Positions 1-10,230 of a stretch of DNA of 64,000 bases are shown here, one piece after another (position 1 is the stretch's first letter; every line of letters starts with the position of its first letter). This DNA comes from Fonsecaea monophora (lineage: Eukaryota; Ascomycota; Eurotiomycetes; Chaetothyriales; Herpotrichiellaceae): positions 310,001-374,000 of the forward strand of contig NW_019173937.1 of the NCBI RefSeq assembly GCF_001642475.1, read 5' to 3'. The position numbers and the translations under genes were made by a program. The notes beneath the pieces are model-generated. The model had not been told where the DNA came from, ran no database searches, and saw only the letters and a list, made by a program, of their open reading frames with translations.

Positions 1-1
1 C

Positions 2-424
2 GGCCACTTCGAGCCCGAGGTCCGGCTGCGAGCCATGTGGGTGTCCACCCCGTTTATGCTGGCCGGCCTCGTGGGTCTGGGCTTCGCCCTCGAAGACGGC
101 TACCACTACATGGTGACGTCCGTCTTCTGGGGCCTCTACGTCTTCGGCATCATGGTCACCACCGTCGGTTTGAACGCCTACAATCTGGACAGCTACCCCG
201 AAGCGTCCGGTGAGACGGCCTCGTGGGTCAACTTTTGTCGCACCACCGGCGGCTTCATCATCAGCTATTTCCAGGTGACGTGGGCCAACGCCCAGGGCAC
301 AAAGGTCAGCTTCGGCATCCAGGCCGCCATCTGCGCCTTTGCCTTTTGCCTGATCGTGTTTTTGCAGTTCTTTGGTAAGAGGTTGAGAGTCATGGCGGGC
401 GGTCTCAACTTTGTGACGTCTTGA
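2..424 (+). CDS. MFS transporter, C-terminal part (5' end outside window)
   Basis: The frame is open from the first bases of the window, so the gene begins upstream; the first in-window Met (35) is internal. About 140 residues are visible and form hydrophobic segments separated by short polar loops, including the segments starting SVFWGLYVFGIMVTTVGLNA and IQAAICAFAFCLIVFLQFFG. The loop with NAYNLDSYPEASGE followed by a helix with NFCRTTGGFIISYFQ is typical of the last membrane helices of fungal DHA1-type major facilitator drug/H+ antiporters. The role would be export of a small molecule across the plasma membrane; the substrate cannot be told. It ends GLNFVTS, then TGA. Confidence 0.75.
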   Translation, partial: GHFEPEVRLRAMWVSTPFMLAGLVGLGFALEDGYHYMVTSVFWGLYVFGIMVTTVGLNAYNLDSYPEASGETASWVNFCRTTGGFIISYFQVTWANAQGTKVSFGIQAAICAFAFCLIVFLQFFGKRLRVMAGGLNFVTS

Positions 425-1647
425 ACAAATGGCAAAACAAAGAAAGAAAGAAGACAAAAAAAGTTTTCGATTTTTTCGGTATGTGTGTACGTCACTGGGA
501 CTGGTACACGGACCGGGCTTCATGGGTTGGGTTGGTGCATGGTTGGGGCGATAAGACACATGTAGGCGGAACAACTTTTAGGTTTGGCAGATTGACAAAT
601 ACATATATACATACATACAATGCTAATAGAAACTACATTCGTGTCCCTGTCCCTCTGTTCCTTGGGGCTCCTGACATTTTTTGATACTGTGCCGCCAATT
701 TGATATATGCCATCCAGGTCTCGGTTCGTATATATGCTATTCCGTGTAATATACAATACAATACATATCACACACCACATCAAATAAAATAATTATATTA
801 CGTGAGATCCAACAGTCGCGCAATCGCGGCTCTTGTTGTCAGCAGAGTAATTAGCGAGGAATCACACGTGCACAGGAGGTGTCTAGGATGGATAGATAGA
901 TCAGTGAAATAGAGAGGTGATTGGAGAGTCATGTACTGTTCAATAAATCAACAATTCAACGTTCAACGTTATTTCTATGATTTGACACTGTTGTTCTGAC
1001 CTGCTATCTAGCCAGGTTGCCATGTAGCTATCACAAGTAGTAACCATCTGGTGTAGCAGTGGTGAAGCCACTCGAGTGGTGTGGAGAATGGAGGTAGGCT
1101 GTCTTCTGAGGTGAGTTGACTCCCTGAGTTTTGCAGCCTCGTTGACAACTCCTGCCATTCCAGGCGACATTATCATTTGGAACGAACTTCTGTGTTTGGT
1201 TCGTTCGCGCGAGTCGGTGGCATAAAGTCCTCCAGAGAGACACAGGCGATCACAATGTGGTGGTGGACTAGATAGTGGTTCACTAGAATATCCCTCCCCA
1301 CAACATCCTGCTTCTGGCGGAGATAGTGATCATGCCAATCACTAGCAGTGACGCACTCCCCCCGTCCAGGATGGACCTGGTGGTGGGAGAGCTGCTTAAA
1401 GCCTGTGTTCCCTTCGCCGCGTTCGTTTTACTTCCTCCAGCGCGATCAATGTTGTGTCTGCGGACAACGGGCATCACGCTTAACTGCCGTACTCGCTGCT
1501 GTGGTGAGTGAGTGGGGCATTCCCGGAAAGACGGCATGCCTGAAGTCGTTCATCTGCACTTGCATCTCCTGGAGGAGAGTTGGAGCATCATGGCGCTTTT
1601 GTTGCCTTCTGTGAAGAAAAGAGGCTCATGCCACAAAAGCGTAGGTT
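425..1647. other. Gene-free stretch between convergent genes
   Basis: This 1.2 kb separates the stop of the MFS gene from the stop of the histidine kinase gene. It holds the 3' ends of both transcripts and an AT-rich part with an A/G-rich tract near 435-460 and TATA/CATA runs near 600-790. The short ORFs on both strands have no recognisable motif. Confidence 0.6.
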
Positions 1648-4600
1648 TCAAGTTGAGTCGATATTCTTATGAGCCTCCCAATTGTTTAAGAGTTTACCGA
1701 CCTCTTTAAAGCTCACAGGCTTTGTCATATAAATGTCACAACCGCTGCTGAAAACTTCACTCTGATCTCTGGCACTTGCCAATCCAGTCAAGGCAATAAC
1801 CATAGCACCAGGTTTACAGCCACGAAGGTCTTCGTACTGACGAATGGCACGGGTCGCCTCAAAGCCGTCCAGCACTGGCATAGAAATGTCCATAAATATG
1901 ATGTCGAAAGGCTCCTCGGCTGCTTTGACAGCGTCGACAGCCTGCTGACCATCCTCTGCCTGCTCTATCCGGCTGTATTTCCGTTTTGTCTTCAGGAAGG
2001 TTTCGAGCAGCTTCAGGTTGATCTTGTTGTCGTCCACCAGCAGAATATGCGGGTCAACACTGCCCGGGGCTGGCTTTGATAGCGAGGGATGCCTGGAGAG
2101 AGCGGTTGGGGCTTCATTAGGTGAGGCTGGGTTACTTAGGCTCGTGTGGTTGGTCCATCGATCACTCTCGCGACGCCTTCTTGAGCTCTCTTGACTGTGT
2201 GAGGGAAAGGGGAAAGATTCTCCTTCGCTGACATGATTTCTCGGTGTCCGCAGAGCGGTTATGGGGTCATGGATTGCCATCTGTGCATTGTGGCTCGCTT
2301 GGGACGCGGCAAAAGTCTCCGTTGCCTGAACCATTTTGGCGTTATCAGTTCCACCAGGCGAGTTGAGGTCGAGCTCGGCCAAGTCCTCCACCACGGACTC
2401 TGTCTCGGTTGTACCAGGAGTCATACTTGCAATCTCAGCGCTCGGAAGCACCACTTGTTGGTTGTCCGCCTGCGAGAACCGTGACCGTACCGCCGCTTGC
2501 TTTTCGAGAGCCAGCCGTATACTACGAGCCAACTTGTGGGGACCACAAGGCTCTGAAACGAATTCCACAGCACTGCAAATGCGTTCCTCCAGGGACTGCA
2601 CCAATGCCACGCTGTGTCTGGAAAGAACCGAACACATTACCACTAACGCTGGACGGCGGCCAGGTGTGGCCACCAATCTAGTGAGCAAATGATCCAAGTT
2701 CTCCTCCTCTGCGATGACAACGGCGCAACTGTCACATAATTGCTGGTCCAGGAACGGAAGGTTATACCAGTCCTGTACGTACGATCTGACGATGCGTGCG
2801 AGGTCGTCGTCTGGTTCCAGTTCCGGTTGCCAGAATGTTACTGTCGCGTCAGACCATTCATCTCTCAATAGAGAAATCGAGCTGTCGGCGTTGGAGCTAC
2901 CAGTAGAGTTCAGGCCACTGGCACCGTCGGAGAAAGGCGTAGTCTGAGTTGAAGTCTGACCAGGTAAAGGTCTCCTAATAGGTAGAATAACCTCCACCGT
3001 TGTTCCCTCATTTAATTTGCTTTTCACATCAATCGAGCCACCCAGCATCAGAATAATGCTCCGCACGATGCTCAACCCTAGCCCGGTTCCGGGGGCCAAA
3101 GCATTCTCCTGCGCAAATGGCACAAAGAGCTTAGTAGATAAGAACTCCTGGGAAATACCCTTTCCTGTGTCCGTCACCGTCAACACCATCACATCGTTGC
3201 TGTTATCATCTGAAGAAGTTTGTAGTTGGAGTCGAATCTTGATGGTACCCTGACTCGTATACTTGATGGCGTTCCCAGTGAGATTCATGATGATCCGGCG
3301 AACTGCCCCGGGTTGGGTCAAGAACGTCCAATCCGCCTTCTGCACGTCCAGCGTGATCTTGACAGGGTCCACGCAGTGATTTTCGGAGCGGACTCTTTTC
3401 CCTCGGCCTGGTGCTTCTCGTGGCATCTCCGTGAGGTCTAATCCAGATGTGTATGTATAACCAAGGACCAAACCGTCGACGACTTCCTCCAACACAGCTG
3501 ACACATCAATAACGCCAAGCAGTTGCAGGAGTGCAGGGGCACCATGAGATATAGTCTTGGAAGAGTTTTCTGGGCCTAAAAAGTTGTGGCGACGCGATCC
3601 GTGAGAGTGTTTCTTGTTCGAAGCTTGCCAGTGCTTTTGGAATGAGTTGATCTTGGAGAAGTCCAGGACATGGTTGATGGTATCCAGAAGGGTTCGTCCA
3701 CAGGAATCAATGGTAGAAATGAGGGATCTCTGAAAGCCAGAGAGATCTGTTTCGGCGAGAAATTCGACGCTGGCAAGGAGGCCATGTAATGGACTTCGCA
3801 TTTCGTGAGATATGGTGCCGACGAAGTCGGATTTTTGCTTGTCCGCAATCATCGTGTCCAACCGTGAGCACTCGCCCATCAGTGTGCTGCAGAAAGAGTT
3901 GAGGAATGGCAATTCAATGGAAGAGTTGAAGGAACGCGTCTCTAACGCTGTAGCAACGAAACAGCCATATGCAAAAGAACCAGTCGTGGCGTCCCACAAG
4001 GGCGTAAAGAGGACCTGTCCCGCACAAGGAAAGGCAGCACGGATGGCCTTGACTTCTAGCCGTTTCCGGTGGCTAGGTATTCGCGACTGATTGACAGGGC
4101 TCCTGAGTCTGCCTGAAGACTCTATATCATCTTCGGAAGAGGAGGAAGGGTTCCATTCCAGGGTGAATAAGCGACCACCAGGGTACCGTTTGGTAAGGTC
4201 CTGGAGTAATTCTCCATCTAAGCCCTTTACCCTCTCATCTAATCCCTTCTCGGGGATGATCGGATTGGACTGGGTCGAGTAGGCGATGATCGATGATTTT
4301 GTCAGTGACTGAAGATCTCCGTCAATGGCTCCCATAGCCTGGCCAAGATTGTTTCCGTTCTTCTTACTCGAATTACGCAGACGAGCACCTACAGTGACAA
4401 ATGCGACGGCACCCTCCTCGCCGAGATCTCCTAAGCATTCACGTAGTAGATTCGCCGCTCTTGCAAAGGTTTTCGTGTGTGACCTTGATTCACCATCGGT
4501 CTCGGAATTCCCATTCAGGCTATCTGAATCTGAGGAATCCGAGGTGCTGAGATCTTCGGCATGTTCAAGAGTGACGGTGGTTTGGTTTCGGAGGTTGGAC

Positions 4601-5578
4601 TCAGTCTGCGCAGACGACTTTAGCGGTGGGGAAGCGTCCTTTTCCAGTGGCACAGTCAAGCCATAGGCGAACTTCGACCTCTTCTTGAACAGAGGACTGT
4701 GGAGAAATCCTGCCCTATCGCCGTGGATACTCTTGCGTCCCGCAATGAAAGCTTCGAGACCTTCAGCCATACGGCGAGACTGACGTCCTTCTATTGCTTG
4801 TCTATTTGTTTCGAGGAAAACCATTATCTGTTGCGCGGTCGAGGTAAGGAACAACTCCTCAGCAGGTGTCAACCCATTTGGACGAGTTTGTGTGTCCATC
4901 TTTACGTTTCATAGTGTTAGCTGCAAGACTTCGGATGAATCCAGAGAGCGGTCGACGGGTTTCCCGGTGTTTGACCAACATTTGAACACGAACTCGAAGG
5001 GAGGAGAGACTTACGACGGCGAGACTGCCAATATTGACGCCGTCTCTTGTAGTGATCGGAACACCTGCATAGAACCTGTAGTACGGGGGACCCGAGATGA
5101 TATCCATGTGGGCAAATTGAGATTTCGTAAGGTCGTTGATTACGAACTTGGGCACAGCGCCATGATCTTTATTGTCGAGTCGAATGGTCAGCTCACAGAT
5201 TTTACCCTTGAGCGGCACTGAGCTGCAGTTCAAGAATATGGGATCTTCGACAAATTCAATGGTCTGTTCGCCCTCGTCCGTGTAGATTTTTGTGGCTTCA
5301 CTCAGGAAATACATGACATCGCGATCCATGACATTGATCATCGCTTTCCGGACTTTCAAGCGAAACGCGGTCAACTGGCACAGGGGAGAGAGCGCCTTGC
5401 ACAGATTGGGGACCTCATCGCTGGTGACATTGAGAACCGAAGGGCGACGACGGAGGTGCGGTTGGAGGAGATTGTCTGGTTGAAAGTAGTGGTAGAACTC
5501 TCGAGCCCTTCGTGAGTCGTCCATCTGATTGTCGGTCGGTTGGCCGAAAGCCGCACCGCCTTCTGTCGTGACCACCAT
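1648..5578 (-). CDS. GAF-domain hybrid histidine kinase (two-component sensor)
   Basis: Two exons, 5578-5015 and 4899-1648, joined across a 115-bp phase-0 intron (GTAAGT donor, GCTAAC branch site, AG acceptor), give 1271 residues. The join turns IGSLAV|MDTQTRP into the usual end of a fungal GAF domain, so the Met at 4899 is not a start. Domains in order: GAF (about residues 60-240); dimerisation/phosphoacceptor helix with SHEMRSPLHG (His about 553); HATPase with RRIIMNLTGNAIKYT, DTGKGIS and GTGLGLSI; a long disordered linker; C-terminal receiver with LLVDDNKIN, phosphoacceptor FMDISMP (Asp about 1192) and the conserved Lys in YMTKPVS. All phosphorelay residues are present, so it should pass phosphate to an Ypd1-type Hpt protein. 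The GAF ligand is unknown. It is divergent from the complex I gene at 6288. Confidence 0.93.
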
Positions 5579-6287
5579 GGCGTGTCGCGAGTATTAGAGG
5601 TCCTCCTGTTCTATAGTTTCTTTTGCACCTCACAGACACAAAGCTCTCTCCTCGAGGAGAGCCAGTGAACAACTTCTTCTCACCATAGCGGAAGGCGCAG
5701 GAAGGGGAGCGTACAGCGCAGGCGACGCGGATTGAGGATAAGAATCAGTCAAGATTCTAAGAATTGTAATGCGGTAAGTTCGAGAACCAAGCAGGCTGCC
5801 CCACTTGAAAGCAGAGAATTGTAGCAAAACATCGAGCACTGTTCCTTGCTATCAAGGGAGCGCAGGAGAGCGCAGACTGAGGCCAGTCGCAAGGGCCCAT
5901 CGAGAACTCTGTTGTCCGGGTCTGGAACGCCCAAGATGCATCGAATCCCCCTCCAGTCACGTAACATACCTAATGTGTGTGGATCGACTGTGGCGGCGGC
6001 CGGCGGCGGGCTTGGTGCCCTGCAGATCAAGGCTGAGGGAGCAGAAGCCATCAAGCCTACCGCTCTCGGCGACATAATCCGTGGCTGCTGCATCTCTGTA
6101 TCCTGCGGTCCACGGTACTAATTACGGTTAACCACTTAGCCAAAAACCGCTAAACGTCCGCCGCTCCTCGACGTCAATGAATAATTGAAGCTTGAAGCTC
6201 AAGACTCTTCAGTGAACAGCCACGCTGGGCAACGTTGCAAAGTGGTTATTCTTCTTCACCTACCCAACCTCTCAGACACTCTTCACG
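5579..6287. promoter_or_regulatory. Divergent promoter region, histidine kinase / complex I subunit
   Basis: 709 bp between the start codons of two divergently transcribed genes must hold both promoters and 5' UTRs. No open frame here shows a recognisable domain. No specific operator was recognised. Confidence 0.5.
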
Positions 6288-7124
6288 ATGCGAGCGACGT
6301 CGCGGCTTTTCGCGACTGTCAAATCAGCATCGAAATATCTTGAACCCAATACGCCAACAGGCCTAACAGGGCTCACGACACACCCATCACCTCGTCCTGC
6401 CCTCATCTACACCTACCGACAAACCCTCAATAAACTCGCCCAATTGCCCAAAAGCTCCGTTTATCGCCAGTCCACCGAGGCACTCACAAAACAGCGCCTG
6501 GAGATAATCGAATCCGTGAAACCCGAGGGTTACGAACAATGGCTGCAACGGGTGCGCAAGCAGATCGAAGCCAGCCCCTCCGCTTATAATAAACTGCTCA
6601 ACGAAGATGGCTCGTTGGGTAGTGAGAAACTGCATGTGGAACCAGTGGACAATTGGGACGGCAAGATCACGAGGCAGGACGCGAAATTTGAGGGACCAAA
6701 CTCATTGGCTCAGGCAGAGGCAAAAGCAAGGGCTGTCAGTGATGAAGTGCGAGAGAAGGAATTGGAGGACAAGGAAGGGATCCCGCCCACTGTAGAGGAC
6801 CTGGAGGTGGAACCACCATTGACAAAAGAACAGTACGTTTTGGAGTTCAAGTCGGATCTACCATTGCTAATCAACGCTAGGATCGAGGGAATCGAGCAGA
6901 AGATTGGTGCGGGCTTGATCGAAGAAGTTATCCAAGTTGCCGAGGGCGAGCTGGACCTGGTGGGAGAAATGCTACAATATCAAGTGTAAGTCTTCTCTAC
7001 TTGCGTCGTCATTTGTTCTCACTTTATCTTGTGGTGCTCGCTAACAACTCTTAGATGGGAAGATCTGGAAGAAAAGACCCCCACGGGTCAATGGGTATAC
7101 TTTGAACGTGGCGATAGAGTCTAG
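6288..7124 (+). CDS. Mitochondrial complex I 29.9 kDa (NDUFA5-type) subunit
   Basis: Exons 6288-6985 and 7055-7124, joined across a 69-bp intron (GTAAGT, CTAAC branch, TTAG), give 255 residues. The join produces LQYQVWEDLEEK and a C-terminus with PTGQWVYFERGD, the usual end of the fungal family. The N-terminus (MRATSRLFATVKSASKYLEP) looks like a mitochondrial presequence. The core ALIYTYRQTLNKLAQLPKSS through YEQWLQRVRKQIE matches the ETC complex I NDUFA5/B13 region; fungal members carry this longer C-terminal half. It is an accessory subunit of NADH:ubiquinone oxidoreductase in the mitochondrial inner membrane. It converges on another respiratory gene, QCR10. Confidence 0.93.
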
Positions 7125-7468
7125 TGCCGATCCAGGCTGTCTCAGAAGTTGTACATACAATCCGCAGGAACAGAAATGGGAATCTACAGCCCTGATGTAC
7201 TGTAATTCTGCATCTGCCAGTAGCTGATGGAAGCCGTGAAAACACGACTCTCATTGATTTGATCCATGGTCTTGATGTGTATTTCCTCTCCAAGGGAGGT
7301 GTTCTTTCAACCCTTCAAGACATTCCGTCCAGTCCATGCAACAGGCTCTCCGCGATCTAATATGTACAATCATTCCCAGTCGGTCTCGTCCATATCTTGA
7401 GCTCCCTTCCCTCCATCTGCAGCAACTCTTGGTTCCCAAGCTCCCAAGCCTCTTCCAGCATAATTCCT
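7125..7468. other. Convergent 3' intergenic region
   Basis: 344 bp between two stop codons; holds the 3' UTRs of the complex I and QCR10 genes. I see no gene or repeat in it. Confidence 0.6.
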
Positions 7469-7862
7469 TTAGAAAGGGTTATCCTCCGGCGGCACCTCCC
7501 TGATCCAGTAGTTGCCGATGACGGGAACCTTGGACAGAATATCTTGCCTCACGCGAGGGATTTCGCCGAAGAAAAAGATCGCAAAGACGCCAGCCGCGAC
7601 GCCGAAACCTGAAGCAATAGAGCCGTAACGGAGAACTTTTGGCAGGCTCAAGCCCATGAGGTTGGGAACGTGTTTAGTTCTGGAAGAGATCAAAATTCAG
7701 CTCAGAACCGGCAAGAGGGATCTACAGGGACAGGAGATGAGAGGGCGAGTAGGAAACGTACTTTGGTCCATAGGGTGAAATGTAGGTCTCGTATGTTGGC
7801 TGCTTGTTGTAGACACGCAGGGGCGTCCGGCCGGAACTTTGAAAGTGTTCGTAGGAAGGCAT
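7469..7862 (-). CDS. QCR10: Cytochrome bc1 complex subunit 10 (QCR10 family)
   Basis: Exons 7862-7762 and 7679-7469, with an 82-bp intron (GTACGT ... CCAG), give 103 residues beginning MPSYEHFQSSGR. The spliced junction reads SPYGPKTKHVPN. A single membrane segment (SIASGFGVAAGVFAIFFFG) is followed by EIPRVRQDILSKVPVIGNYW and the tail PPEDNPF; the IPRV...DIL.K.P.IG...PP.DNPF pattern marks the fungal QCR10 family. It is a small accessory subunit of ubiquinol-cytochrome c reductase in the inner mitochondrial membrane. The first exon is too short and interrupted to stand out as an ORF, so this gene is easily missed. Confidence 0.9.
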
Positions 7863-8487
7863 CCTGCCTTTTGCGTAGGAATATCTAGCGCAGCGATATT
7901 GAGACGGGCGGTATCAAGCTATGGAAGCAGGTTCAACGTCGTCGTGCAGTGCTGCAAAATGAGCTTTGAGCTCCGAAGATGTGGTACGGCTGTGGGGATG
8001 ATGCAAAAGCGCAGTTTGGTGTAGCCAATCAGACGGCAGGCATTTTGAAGACACACGATCTGCGCAGTCGCACCGTCAGGCAACTTGAGCTACTAACAGT
8101 GTCCATCTATTCTCTGCCATCATCACAAATAAAATTACCCTCAGGAAGCACGCCCGTGCCCAGCTGCTCCTGCAGCTTCAACGAGCCAAAGAACGGGCCT
8201 GGTCTGCTGAGATCTCAGAAGAGTCGGGGTAGTCATGTGTCAGTGGCGTTGAGCATTGTATTCTTTCGTGACTTTTCCGATGAGGACAGGGCATTTTGAC
8301 CGTGTCCACAGAAGGATCGGGAGTCAAATCTTCAACGGCTTGCCCCTGTTGCCTCAGCGAGGCGCAGCAGGCGTCGAAAGGACTGGTTGGCGAGGCAAGT
8401 AGCATAAATAGACAATTGGTTTACCGCTGTACCACATCTCCTCGCTCTTCACATCTGTAGGAAAGCTTGCAATTTTATTGCGTTATA
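7863..8487. other. Intergenic region, QCR10 / ankyrin gene
   Basis: 625 bp between two divergent start codons; presumably holds the QCR10 promoter. No supported gene. Confidence 0.5.
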
Positions 8488-9162
8488 ATGGACCAGTACG
8501 AGCGGATGAAGTTTGCCGTTCAAAACGACGAGCTTATGGAAGTGTTGGATCTCCTAAACGAAGGTGCAAAACCAACAATGACCGATTTCGTCCAAGCCAT
8601 TCAAAACAAGTCGTTTCCGATCCTCGAACTTTTTCTGAACGATGGATTTGACATCAAAAAGCAAGCGAGGGACGACTATCCTCCTCCGCTGTCGTGAGTT
8701 TCCATATTACTTCCTCTGGCAGGACATGCTAAATCACGCAGCTTCGGCTTGGATGATATGGAGGCGACGAAATGGATGATCGCTCACGGCGCCCTCCCCA
8801 ATGCACGCTGCAGATTCGATATAACACCGCTGTCAATCGCCGTAATAGCTGCGAGACTGGAAATAATAGAATAGTTATTCGACGCGGGTGCTTCTGTCAA
8901 GTTCGGCCAGCCTCTTCATTATGCCGTACGGCACCAGCGCCCGCAAGCAATTATCCAGCTTTTGCTGAGCAAGGGCGCCTCGATCAATCAAGTGATGTTC
9001 AGCAATCATTCTGCTTCGTATCTCCAATTTGAATGCCTAGGGGTCGGCACTCCGCTGCACGAAGCTGCAAAAGCAAAGAACAAAGGTCTGATCAAACTGT
9101 TGATGGCGAACGGCGCAGATCCGTCGATTCCAGATTCGCGAGGGAAGCTTCCGGAACTGTGA
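8488..9162 (+). pseudogene. Ankyrin-repeat protein gene with internal stop codon
   Basis: Exon 1 (8488-8693) and exon 2 (from 8742) are joined by a 48-bp intron (GTGAGT ... GCAG) that keeps frame: PPPLS|FGLDDMEATKW. The product is a string of ankyrin-like units, for example EVLDLLNEGAKPTMTDFVQA, KWMIAHGALPNARCRFDITP, and after the stop LFDAGASVKFGQPLHYAV, IIQLLLSKGAS and GTPLHEAAKAKNKGLIKLLM. A TAG at 8872-8874 interrupts the frame in the middle of a repeat, and the repeats continue in the same frame to 9162. A single C to T change from CAG would explain it (IIEQLFDAGAS reads as a good repeat). A missed intron around the stop or an assembly error are alternatives. Function as a protein-binding repeat protein is family inference only. 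Confidence 0.7.
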
Positions 9163-9557
9163 CAAGTTCAACTGTTTTCGGAAAGGGGAAGTTTCTCAAT
9201 GTGCTATATCGTCTTTCTGCCTACCTCGGCTCGGTGATAAAGCAGTGGAATGAAGAAATCATGTTCAAGCGATGACAGCCGAGATAAATTTTTGTCACTG
9301 ATTCACATTCCTGCTCAACCATATCAAAGTGTAGGAGTTTGGGCTCTCTCATCGGTGCACGTGGCTGACGGCCTCCTCGTCAAAGCATCCGGTATCCAAA
9401 GCTTCTATGTGCCTGCGCAACTTTGTGTTATAGCCTCGCTGAAGCCAATTCCCATTCTGGGTCTCGCAGTGACCAGGACGAAGATATTTCGATTCCAGTC
9501 AAGGAAGGGATCGTAAAGGGATTGATGGGGTATGGATGGCACAACTGACACTGATCA
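9163..9557. other. Intergenic region
   Basis: 395 bp downstream of both the ankyrin gene and the GNAT gene. No supported feature. Confidence 0.5.
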
Positions 9558-10230
9558 CTAGATCAGACCGACCTTTTCTCGCCATGTCTCCTTCTTCAAT
9601 TTCATGTACAGACTATCACACCATGTCTCCCCAACCTTGTATGTTTTCTCCTCGAATCCGCTTACCACAAATCCGACTTTCCTCAATAGCCCACAGCACG
9701 ACTGATTACGTGGATCCACATCTGCGGTAATCTCACTCAACCCTGCCTCACCAAAGAAGTAAGGAATGACAGCTTCAAGCGCTTCTCGTGCAATACCTTG
9801 ACCCCAGTATTTGCGGACCAGGAAGAATCCGATTTCCTGGTCTTTCCAGACGCCGATCTTGCCCACGACAACGGGATGATGCGCTGGAGTCGAAGTGGTG
9901 AGTGTGATGAGGAAGTCTGTGACACCGTTCTGCCGAGACTCGAGCATCGAAGAGAGCCATTTCGCAGTGGACGCAAGGCAAGTGTGCGGATCCGAACCCC
10001 TTTGCAGTCTTCTGTTATGGGGTATGTTCGAATCGAAGATTTTCATAACCAAGTGCCGGGGCAGCACTAGGCAGCGAAGAGCCAACTTACATGTATTTCA
10101 TAACCTCGGGATCTGAGAATGCTTCGAACAGGGCTGTCTCATCGGTAGTGGTTGCTCTCGCACCTCGGAGAAGGAGCCTGGATGTAGAGATCTCGACCTT
10201 CTCGTCTTCTACGTGTAAGACTGTCGTCAT
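9558..10230 (-). CDS. GNAT-family N-acetyltransferase
   Basis: Exons 10230-10091 and 9999-9558, separated by a 91-bp intron (GTAAGT ... AAAG), give 193 residues. The join reads DPEVMKYM|GSDPHTCLAST, matching the usual RimJ/RimL-type pattern of STSRLLLR at the start followed by a conserved Tyr and a TAKWL helix. The acetyl-CoA binding loop is seen as RKYWGQGIAREALEAVI (R/Q-x-x-G-x-G/A signature), followed by the SCCGLLRKVGFVVSGF beta-bulge region. It would transfer acetyl from acetyl-CoA to an amine or protein N-terminus; the substrate is unknown. The acceptor AAAG is slightly unusual but is the only one that keeps both frame and conservation. Confidence 0.85.

Noticed and set aside
1326..1614. 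Short overlapping frames in both directions upstream of 1.65 kb
   Set aside because: No domain and mutually overlapping. Probably 3' UTR sequence.
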